DNA of 15,178 nucleotides, from positions 1 to 15,178 of the forward strand of contig CARUQW010000007.1 in assembly GCA_949077355.1 (NCBI GenBank), in the 5' to 3' direction. Numbering within the stretch: position 1 is the first letter of the stretch; each line of letters opens with the position of its first letter. The notes beneath the pieces were generated by a model. That model did not search any database and had not been told where the DNA came from. It was given only the letters and a program-made list of their open reading frames with translations. Positions 1-7,686 of the stretch are shown here, piece after piece. The translations under genes were made by a program, and so were the position numbers. The stretch is from an uncultured Clostridia bacterium. GTDB taxonomy: Bacteria; Bacillota; Clostridia; TANB77; CAG-508.

Positions 1-73
1 AAAATTTAGTGCTAATAAATAAAAAATTTTGAGACATTTTCAAAAATGATTGACATAGTTTTTATATGAAAGT

Positions 74-103
74 AGCCCAATGATACAAACGTATCATTGG
101 GCT
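74..103 (-). terminator. Strong 13-bp hairpin downstream of the PIN gene
   Basis: A perfect 13-bp stem (AGCCCAATGATAC paired with its complement) closes a 4-base loop, about 30 bases past the PIN gene stop. The stem is terminator-like in strength and position, but on the minus strand it is followed by ACTTTCATAT rather than a clean U-run, so intrinsic termination is not certain. It could instead protect an RNA 3' end. The 73 bases to its left are AT-rich with no gene that I can support. Confidence 0.5.
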
Positions 104-131
104 AAAACGTGGTTTAAGTAAATAGAAAAAC

Positions 132-1101
132 TTATAAATTGTGGCTATGCTTGAAATCTTTTATAAAGGATTTGTACATGCCTTCTGAAAGTCTCAAATC
201 GCTATAATCATAAAATCTTCTTGAATAGATAAGTTCACAATTATTTTCTTCTTGTAAAGAAATCACTCTGTAGTGTGCAAAAGTAATACAATCTATTTTA
301 TTTGTCGCAATGAGTACATCATCTCCTACTTTTAGTTCTTTAACTCCGTTATTGTATTCTATCCCATCTGAAATAAGGCGAATTGACTGCATAGAATTTT
401 CAAAGCTAGAAATAAATAATTGCTCACCAAGTTTATTAGCAGGTCGTAAAGTTCTAATTTTAGACTTATTTGACACCACTTTATTATCAAGCTTTTCCTG
501 TGTCTGTCTAAAATACTGAACTGGTACAGAATACATTCTGGCATTTAAAGCCATTTCTTTATCTGACGTTAGTAAAATAACATTTTCTTTGTTGGTTGCA
601 CAATATTGAACAATGCAAGCATCTGGATTTTCCAATGTTTCATCAATTAACACCATATCAAAGTTTTCCGGATTTTCAGCGGCTAAGCTTAGTATATAAC
701 GGGCATCCTTTCCGTCGACATCTTTAAATTTCTGCATTTCTCCTAGTTCTTTAATGGTAACACTAGTTAAAAAAGTCTTCAATGCCAGTTATAGAAGCAT
801 CGATAACATACCCAGACAATTTCTTTGTATCAGAATCTACAACTTCATCGTCAACTTCTTGACTTACTTCTTGCTTTTCTTCTTCTAACCGTTTCTCCTG
901 CTCTGCTTTTTCTTTATTATCGTCTAATTGTTTTTTTATCCGTTTAAAGATAATAGGATGCTTTGACAAGGTTGTTTTAATCATTGGGTAAGATAAGCCA
1001 GTTAGTTCTTCAATTTCCTTAAAAGTGGTAGCTATTGCTGCTGCTTCTTTGATTTTTTTGCAATCCATTTCAATTTCAGTTTGTGTTCTTTTTCCCATCA
1101 T
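132..1101 (-). pseudogene. HTH-PIN domain protein, frameshifted (or split) gene
   Basis: Two overlapping minus-strand reading frames (763-1101, 112 aa; 132-782, 216 aa) form one protein. The first part has a helix-turn-helix-like segment (about residues 14-55), a charged Glu/Lys linker, then the first PIN strand VIDAS with its Asp at residue 101. The second part continues the PIN domain: TSVTIKEL (Glu), NPDACIVQYC (Asp) and LLTSDKEMAL (Asp), so the four acidic residues of a PIN ribonuclease fold are present but split over two frames. A C-terminal region of about 115 residues is unrecognised. The join needs a +1 shift within GAC-TTT-TTT-AAC-TAG (763-777), with no CGG there. The spacing between VIDAS and TSVTIKEL looks short for a PIN domain, so a small deletion is possible. 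Start at 1101 has AGGAG seven bases upstream. Two in-frame CGG codons (940-942, 889-891) are read through without a shift. PIN proteins are usually RNases; the target here is unknown. Confidence 0.6.
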
Positions 1102-1137
1102 TAAGTCGCTCCTTTGCTATAATTTAGTACAAAAAGA

Positions 1138-1161
1138 TTTTTAGTTTTCCTATACTAAAAA
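1138..1161 (-). other. AT-rich inverted repeat in the PIN gene leader
   Basis: TTTTTAGT and ACTAAAAA form a perfect 8-bp inverted repeat with an 8-base loop, in the roughly 115-base untranslated leader of the PIN gene. On the minus strand it is followed by TCTTTTT, giving a weak attenuator-like shape. An additional small repeat, GCTC-N5-GAGC, lies just upstream in the same leader. The stem is all A/T except one pair, so any effect would be weak. Confidence 0.3.
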
Positions 1162-1224
1162 CACCCTCTCCTTTCTTTGCTCAATTCGAGCTTTTGCGAT
1201 TTACATAATAGAAGTTACAGGTAA

Positions 1225-1253
1225 ATTATAGCACAGATATTTTTATTTGTAAA
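1225..1253 (-). promoter_or_regulatory. Predicted sigma-A promoter of the PIN gene
   Basis: On the minus strand TTTACA (1248-1253) and TATAAT (1225-1230) are separated by exactly 17 bases. The -35 box overlaps the last codons of addA, so the PIN gene has its own promoter although addA runs straight into it. It implies a leader of about 115 bases. Confidence 0.65.
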
Positions 1254-4200
1254 CCTCTATCTCTTTTCCTAAAAAAGTAGAATATAAAAACACATGACTT
1301 ACTTTTTTTTCAAGTGCTTCTTCAAGTGCTTTTTTATACAATTCCAACTGCTTTCTATATTTATTTTGTAATGCTTCTTCTGTTTCTACAAAATCTGTCT
1401 TATAATCCACTAAAATTAATTCATCTTTTTGATTGATATAATACAAATCTATGATTCCTTGTACTAATATTTCCTCTTCGATTTCTTCCTGATAAATTTC
1501 TTTCGCAGGAACAGTAATATAAAACGGTTTTTCTTTTTGTATTTCTTTCGCCTGTTTCATTTCTTGCCAAATTTTTGATTTCGTAAATTGTAAAATTGCT
1601 TTTCGATTGATATTTTTTGCTTCTTTTGGCGTTATAATTTCCTTATTTAATAAGCTTTGGATTAGTTTCTCTACTGATTTTATATCATATTCTTTCTTTT
1701 CCTCTAATTTTTGCATACATAGATGTAGTAATGTTCCTTTTTGTGCTCCTGTTAATTTTGTATTCTCTTGTTTTCCGCATAAATTTAGGGTTTCCAAAAT
1801 TGATTTCTACTTTTTCACGAGTCCTCTGTTTTATTTGTGTAACAGATGATTTGGTTGGAATTTTAGTTGCTAATTCATACAGATATTTTTTTTGTAAAAT
1901 AGCATCAATTTCTTCTATTTTTGCTTCGTCTATTTTTTCTTTCTCTAAGATTTCTATCATATTTGCTGGTTCTACTTCTGTTTTTTGACAAAAATCTAAA
2001 ATTTCTTTTTTGGTATATTTCTTCAGCTCTACGATTTCTTCCATCTTAGTTGGTTCATAAAAATATACTAGCAATAACCAATCTAGATATTTAATATATT
2101 TCTTTACCAGAATAGGATTGATTTTTTCATTTTGTTTTTGATATCTTTCTATTTGTTGTAATAACTTTTCTTTTTGTTTTTCATATTCTTTTTTAATTCC
2201 TGTTATGATTAGCTTTTCTTTTGCCCTTGTTAAGGCTACATACAAAATTCTCATTTCTTCTGATAAAGTTTCTACCAGCGTTTTATTTCGAATAGCGGCT
2301 TTGCTTAAAGTATCGTATTGGACTTGTTTTTCATAATCAATATATTTTACACCAATTCCTAATTCTTGATGTAATAATATATTTTGGTTTAAATCCATTA
2401 AATTGAATTGTTTCCCTGTACTTGCTAAAAATACCACTGGAAATTCTAGTCCTTTACTTTTGTGGATACTCATAATTCGAATTACATTGTCATTTTCTCC
2501 TATTATTTTAGCAGCTCCCATATCTCCACTATTCAGTCTTAACTTTTCAATAAAATGAATGAAGTTATATAATCCTTTAAAACTTGCCGTTTCATATTGC
2601 TTTGCTCTTTCAAATAACATTCTTAAATTAGCTTGCCTTAATGTTCCATTTGGCATCAATCCTGCATAATTATAATATCCTGTTTCTTCATAAATTTTCC
2701 ATATTAATTCATCCAATGCCAAATACTCTTGCTCTTTTCTCCATTTGCTTAATGATTCTAAAAAGTTTTCTATTTTTTCTCTTAAATTTTTTTCTACAGA
2801 AAGTTTGGCTTTTTGTAAACAAGTATAAAAGTTATCCTGCTTATCTGCTAAACGAATTTGAATTAATTCATCATCTGTGAATTTTCCAATATTAGATCTC
2901 ATAACTGTTACTAATGGAATGTCTTGAATTGGATTATCAATAATTCTTAATAGACTCATAACCATTTGAATTTCAATTGAATCTAGGTACTCTTGTGAAC
3001 TATCCGAAAATACAGGCATTTGCAAATTTAAAATTTCTTGCTCATAAATTGGCGCTGTACTAGCTGTACTTCTCAATAAAATTACTATATCTTTATATTG
3101 AATATCACGATAAGTTTCTTGTTTTTTATCCCATACTTGAAATTTGTTTTCAATCAATTTTTGGATTTGGCTTGCTACAAATTTTGCTTCTAATTCTACA
3201 TCTGCTATATTTTCTTCTTCAGCATTTTCTTCCTCTTCTTCTCTTTCTTCTGTTACTGGGTCAATTACATAAATTTCAATTTTTTCGTTTTGTCCACTTT
3301 CTCCGGTAATTGGCTCCCAGATTCAAAAATTCTTCCTGATTATAATCTATATCCCCTAATATTTTGCTCATAATATTTTCAAATATTAAATTGGTAAATT
3401 GTAAAACCATTTGCTTACTTCTAAAGTTTTTAAATAATTGTATTTTTAAGTCTTCTTCTGGTTCTCTTACCTCTTTTTTTTGATAACTTTCATATTTACT
3501 TAAAAATAATTCTGGCATTGCTTGCCTAAATTTGTAAATACTTTGTTTTACATCTCCTACCATAAAAATATTATTCTTTTTTGAAATCGCTGTTAATATG
3601 TATTCTTGTACTAAATTACTATCTTGGTATTCATCAATGGCTATTTCCTGAAATTTATTTTGATACTTTTTAGCCACTTCTTCTGCATTTAACAAAATCT
3701 CTAATGCAAAGTGTTCTACATCACTAAAATCCACAATATTTTTCTCTCTTTTTCGTCTATTAAATTCTTTTTCAAAAGTAAGAATTAGATTTTGTAATTT
3801 TTTTAGAATAGCATACATATCATAAATATCTTGATTGGCTTCTTGGGAATTACAAATTAGTATTTTATCTAATGTTTTGGTTAATTTTTTCTTTATTTCA
3901 TCTCTTGTATCTTTGGCTTTCTCTTTAACTTCTGATTCTATTTTTTGTCTTGGCCATGTTACAAATTTTAATGTCAAGGCTATTTCATAAGCTTTATCCC
4001 AATTATCCAAATTATCTTTCAAGTTTTCTAATTGTTCTATATCACTTCTTATTGTTTGATAAAACTTTTCTAAATCTATTTCATAAGATAAATCTTCTTC
4101 TATTTTTTCTAGCATAGTAATGTCATCCAGTAGTTCTTCTTTTACCTCTTCTAACAGAATCTCACCCCATGGAGTTTTACTAAAATCCTCATCTAATTTA

Positions 4201-4808
4201 TCTTTCAAATTAAACATTTCAATTTTTTCTGCTAACCATTTTTGTGGAAATGGATGGCTTTGTATATAAGAATCAATTTTTAAGACCAAATCCTTTAGTG
4301 GTGTATCATCTCGATAACTAGTATACACATTGATTAATTTCGTAAATTCTTCGTCTTCTGTTTCGTATTTTTCTTCAAAAATATCCTCTATTACTTCTTG
4401 TTTTAACAATTCAATTTCTGTGGTATCTCCAATTCTAAAATTAGGAGATACATTTTCTAACTCATAAAAATGATTTCTCACTACCTCTAAACAAAAAGAA
4501 TCAATCGTACAAATACTTGCTTTATTTAATAAAGTAACTTGTCTTTGCAAGTTTTCATCTTCTGGATTTTCTTCCAATTTTTTATAAATCGCATCTAAAA
4601 CCCTTTCCCTCATTTCCGCTGCTGCACTATTAGTAAAGGTTACAACTAATAATTTATCAATATCAACTTTTTCCTGTATGATTTTATTTATAATTCTTTC
4701 TACTAATATCGCTGTTTTTCCGCTTCCAGCAGCAGCAGCTACTAGTATATTAGAACCTTTTTCATAAATAGCATCTTGTTGTTCTTTTGTCCAATTTACT
4801 TTACTCAT
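1243..4808 (-). CDS. addA: AddA, ATP-dependent helicase/nuclease subunit A, with two +1 shifts at CGG
   Basis: AddA is the motor and nuclease subunit of AddAB, the RecBCD-like complex that processes double-strand breaks. Read with two +1 shifts it is 1187 aa, close to the usual length. The first frame has the Walker A segment AAAAGSGKT (about 24-32), VTFTNSAAAEMRERV (56-70), IDEYQDS (391-397), VGDVKQSIYKFRQA (417-430) and NFRS (461-464). The second carries SIHKSKGLEFPVVF and ILYVALTRAKEKL. The third carries the nuclease domain: KGTLLH, GIIDLYY and VDYKTD, then QLELYKKAL. The frames meet at CGG codon 502 (3303-3305) and CGG codon 1011 (1775-1777). Without shifts the protein stops after 510 aa, lacking the second half of the helicase and the whole nuclease. 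RBS AAGGAG lies six bases before ATG. The gene follows the acetyltransferase by 30 bases. AddB is not in the window. Confidence 0.9.
1774..1777 (-). other. In-frame CGGA at +1 frameshift point, addA site 2
   Basis: The incoming frame reads INFGNPKFM-CGG and then drifts into nonsense. Skipping one base gives KFM-G-KQENTKLTGAQKGT, which leads directly into the conserved AddA nuclease start KGTLLH. The preceding codon is ATG. The residue decoded is Gly if C is skipped, or another residue if CGGA is read as a quadruplet. Confidence 0.8.
3302..3305 (-). other. In-frame CGGA at +1 frameshift point, addA site 1
   Basis: The incoming frame reads EEFLNLGANY-CGG and hits a stop nine residues later. 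Skipping one base gives LGANY-G-ESGQNEKIEIYVID, the expected continuation after motif IV. This frame then stays open through the linker (VTEEREEEENAEEE) into the second helicase core. The preceding codon is TAC. Confidence 0.8.
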
Positions 4809-4838
4809 TGTATTCTCCTTTTTGGCAATAATTTCACT

Positions 4839-5393
4839 CTATATTGTTTTTATTACTTTACATGGGTTTCCAACTGCTACGCTATTGTCTGGAATATCTT
4901 TGTTTACCACACTTCCTGCCCCGATAACACAATTTTTTCCAATTTTTACACCTGGCAATATAACAACATTTCCACCTATCCAAACATTATCACCTACTTT
5001 GATTGGTTTGGCATATTCTAGTCCTTGATTTCTTGTCGCAAAATCTAAAGGATGCCCTGCTGTATAAAATGAACAATTGGGTGCAATAAATACATTATCT
5101 CCAAAAACTACTTTGTTTCCATCTAAAATAATTAAATTATGATTCGCATAAAAATTTTCTCCAATCTCTATATTATAGCCATAATCACACATAAATGGCT
5201 GTTCTATGATAAAATTTTCTTTTGTCTTTCCTAAAATCTTTTTCATGCATTGTTTTCTTTCTTCTATTTTAGATGGTTTTATTTGATTATATTTATAGCA
5301 CAAATCTTTTGCTTGATACAATTCCTCTTTTAATTCTTCGTTAGCAGCTCCATCATATAATTCTCCTGCTAACATTTTTTCTTTTTCCGTCAT
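4839..5393 (-). CDS. Maltose/galactoside-type O-acetyltransferase (left-handed beta-helix)
   Basis: A 184-aa protein of the Maa/LacA family of hexapeptide-repeat acetyltransferases, which transfer acetyl from acetyl-CoA to a sugar hydroxyl in the cytoplasm. The N-terminal helical part opens with MTEKEKMLAGELYD, typical of the maltose acetyltransferase N-domain. Hexapeptide strands run from about residue 72 to 175 (IGENFYAN, VFGDNVFIAPN, VGDNVWIGGNVVILPG, IGKNCVIGAGSVV). The catalytic His is in YTAGHPLD (H114), followed by the family's loop and the NxGxEYAKPI segment. Length is normal and the frame intact, with no in-frame CGG. An RBS-like AAAGGGG precedes ATG. It sits 13 bases after the corrected stop of the pentapeptide gene and 30 bases before addA, so it is probably co-transcribed. 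The natural sugar substrate cannot be read from sequence. Confidence 0.88.
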   Translation of the reverse strand: MTEKEKMLAGELYDGAANEELKEELYQAKDLCYKYNQIKPSKIEERKQCMKKILGKTKENFIIEQPFMCDYGYNIEIGENFYANHNLIILDGNKVVFGDNVFIAPNCSFYTAGHPLDFATRNQGLEYAKPIKVGDNVWIGGNVVILPGVKIGKNCVIGAGSVVNKDIPDNSVAVGNPCKVIKTI

Positions 5394-5406
5394 TTATGAT
5401 TCCCCT

Positions 5407-6038
5407 TTACTTTATTTTAACACCTAATAAATAGGATAAATTTGGTAATTGTAGCATATCTATTGTAACTCCCTTAATATCTTCAATCGATACTGCTATT
5501 CCTTCTATTTGACTCCCGTGACAAATCAATATCTTTTAAACTGGTTTTAAAAAATTGTGCACCGCATTAAATCCGCTTCTTCGAAAACAATATTTTTTAA
5601 TTTGTTTTCTTGAAAAAAACTATTTCTTAACACAGTTTCTTGAAATAAGACATTTTCCATGCTAGCAGTGGTAAGATTTAAATAATTGGCATTGCTTGTT
5701 AGAAAAGATACATGGTACAAATTTGTTTCCACAAAGTTACATCCTGCTATTTTGCAGTTTTCAAATTCACATCGAACAAAACATGAATTTTCAAAAGAAG
5801 TATTCGAAAAATTACAATTTTTAAATTTTATATCTGTAAAAGTATTTTTTTCTAATTTACTATTTGTTATTTCACTATTTTCTAGTATTACCTTTTCCCA
5901 TTTTCGATCATATAATTCTATCTTTTCTTTTACTATATTTTGTATTTTTCTATTTTCTATACTTTCTTGCTCTTCTTCCAAACTTTCTGTCTCGATTAGA
6001 TTTTCTTTTTTTAATTTTTGTGGTTTTAATATTTTCAT
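5407..6038 (-). CDS. Pentapeptide-repeat protein with two +1 shifts at CGG
   Basis: The uncorrected frame gives 163 aa (stop at 5547). With +1 shifts at CGG codons 159 and 174 it gives 209 aa, ending YLLGVKIK. After a charged N-terminal segment (about 1-60) come more than twenty tandem pentapeptides with F/L/I/M in the centre: CNFSN, TSFEN, SCFVR, CEFEN and so on to IVFEE, ADLM-x, AQFFK, TSLKD, IDLS-x, SQIEG. The five-residue register is unbroken across both CGG positions. The family folds as a right-handed quadrilateral beta-helix; some members (Qnr, MfpA, McbG) mimic DNA and protect gyrase, and the C-terminal form LPNLSYLLGVKIK recalls that group. The ATG abuts the stop codon of the upstream ABC gene (TAAATG), implying translational coupling and possibly a shared resistance or immunity role. 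That role is inference. Confidence 0.82.
5515..5518 (-). other. In-frame CGGG at +1 frameshift point, pentapeptide gene site 2
   Basis: After the first shift the frame reads KTSLKDIDLS-CGG. Continuing without a shift gives RESNRRNSSID and a stop. Skipping one base gives IDLS-G-SQIEGIAVSIEDIKG, keeping the pentapeptide register and the family-like C-terminus. The preceding codon is TCA. This is the only one of the six sites with G as the fourth base. Confidence 0.82.
5561..5564 (-). other. In-frame CGGT at +1 frameshift point, pentapeptide gene site 1
   Basis: The incoming frame reads EEADLM-CGG-TGC and stops five codons later (RCTIF). Skipping one base gives ADLM-G-AQFFKTSLKD, a textbook A(D/N)Lxx continuation in the same five-residue register. 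The preceding codon is ATG. The nearby T6-A4 run is not needed to explain the shift. Confidence 0.85.
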
Positions 6039-7686
6039 TTATTTTACCTCATATTTTTCTTTATTTACTATCACATCTATTTGTCCATCTTTTAAATAAA
6101 TTATTTTATCAGAACTTTCAATCGTGGACTTTCTATGTGCTATTATAATAACCGTACTTTTTTCTGAAATTTTATCTATTATATTTTGTATCATTCTTTC
6201 TGTTTGTAAATCCATATTGGACGTTGGTTCATCAAATATATAAAAATTTGCTTTATGCAATATAGCTCTTATAAAAGCTATTATCTGTAATTCACCATAA
6301 GATAATTCTGAAAGTTTTATTTTAGTATCGAATCCCTTTTCTAATCGATTAAATAACTTTTCTACTCCCATTTCCTGTATCACTTGATTAATTTGTTCAT
6401 CTGTTATTTCTTTATTTCCTAAAGTTATATTATTTCTTATCGTATCATTAAATATATAGGGATTCTGTGATATATAAGAAATATTATCTCTTAAACATTT
6501 GGTAGATATTTTAGAAATGTCATACTGATTTATTAATATTTTTCCACTTTCAATATCATATAATTTCATCAATACATTCGTAAGAGTTGTTTTTCCTGCT
6601 CCTGTTCTTCCTGCAATCGTAACCTTAGTTCCTTTTTTTATGATAAATGACATATTTTTTAGTATCATTTCTTTCTCATATTTCATAGATACATTCTGAA
6701 ATTCAATATCTCCGATTTAAATTCTCGATATAGTTTCCACTTTCAATATTTTCTTTTTCTGTTTCATTTAATAAGACTTTTATTCTTTTATAAGAATTTA
6801 TACATGTTTGTAATTCCTCCAATTGATTACAGATTTCCTCCAATGGGGTTTTACACTCTTTTGTATAGCACAAGACTAAATAAATACTTCCCAATGATAT
6901 TCCTATATTAATATTTAAAGCATAATATAAAATAGCATAAATTCCAATGGCCTGTATCATCGCTATGATCCAATATGGAAAAGTATGTATAAATATATAT
7001 TTTTCTCTTATTTTTAATTCTGAATAAAATAAATTATTCATTTTATTCACATTTTTATTTTGCAATCGAAAAAGATAAGTTAACTTACTTTTATTATACA
7101 ATTCAGAAAATTCCTTATGTTCTTTATCTCTTTTCTTTAATATCTCATTATTTAAATTTCCTAATACTTTAGTAAATTTGTATACAATGACAAAAATTAA
7201 AGCTATCGTAATTGTCCCAATAATAGCTAAATTAATATTAGCTACAAACATCATAATTATCATAAATACAATATAAAAAACATTACTTAAAATATCATAT
7301 AAAAATCCAAAAAATAGTTCAAATAAATTATCTACATCTGACGTTAGTCTAGTATATAATTCAGAAGAATTGTACTTATTGAAAGTAATCATTTTAAAAT
7401 CTAATATTTTGTCAAATAGTTTCTTTCTAATATCTCTTAAGATTTTACAAATTGTTTTATTAATTGCAACATCTCTTATATACTGAAATAACAATCTACC
7501 TAAATGTATTGATATATAGATAAATATAAAAGATAAAATTATCGCAATGATATCTTCTCTTGTAAAATCAATGTCTACCACTTGTTTTACGATATAAGGT
7601 GGTAATGCTGATAAAAAATCACAAACTAATAATAAGATACCAATCATGACAATTGATTTAACATATTTTTTTATAATTTTTCTCAT
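6039..7686 (-). CDS. ABC exporter half-transporter (catalytic subunit), one +1 shift at CGG
   Basis: Read with one +1 shift at CGG codon 325 this is a 548-aa fused membrane-ATPase ABC protein. The membrane domain (about 1-300) holds six hydrophobic segments. The ATPase domain starts GDIEFQNVSM right after the shift, followed by Walker A GRTGAGKTT (359-367), an unusual signature LSYGE (461-465), Walker B FYIFDEP with catalytic Glu486, and H-loop IAHR (His517). It pairs with the upstream ABC protein, whose catalytic Glu and His are replaced. Together they resemble heterodimeric exporters of the TM287/288 type with one working ATP site. Without the shift only a 327-aa membrane domain would be made. 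Start 7686 lies inside the upstream gene (29-base overlap) with AGGAG ten bases before it. The substrate is unknown; drug, peptide or lipid are all possible. Confidence 0.87.
6711..6714 (-). other. In-frame CGGA at +1 frameshift point, ABC gene
   Basis: The incoming frame reads GNYIENLN-CGG-AGA-TAT-TGA and stops. Skipping one base gives ENLN-G-DIEFQNVSMKY, the standard opening of an ABC ATPase domain, in which this Gly is usually conserved. The site lies at the membrane-ATPase domain boundary. The preceding codon is AAT. Confidence 0.85.

Noticed and set aside
763..777. Programmed -1 slippery heptamer at TTTTTTAAC in the PIN gene
   Set aside because: The phase is wrong for X-XXY-YYZ and a -1 shift gives an immediate TAA; the frame needed is +1.
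5541..5564. Slippage at the T6-A4 run as the cause of the first pentapeptide-gene frameshift
   Set aside because: A shift there would give RCTIF-KTSLKD, which fits the pentapeptide pattern less well than ADLM-G-AQFF-KTSLKD obtained by shifting at the CGG just upstream.
5686..6148. Plus-strand open frames opposite the pentapeptide and ABC genes
   Set aside because: Low-complexity Phe/Leu/Ser-rich translations typical of antisense frames in AT-rich genes; no ribosome binding sites or recognisable domains.
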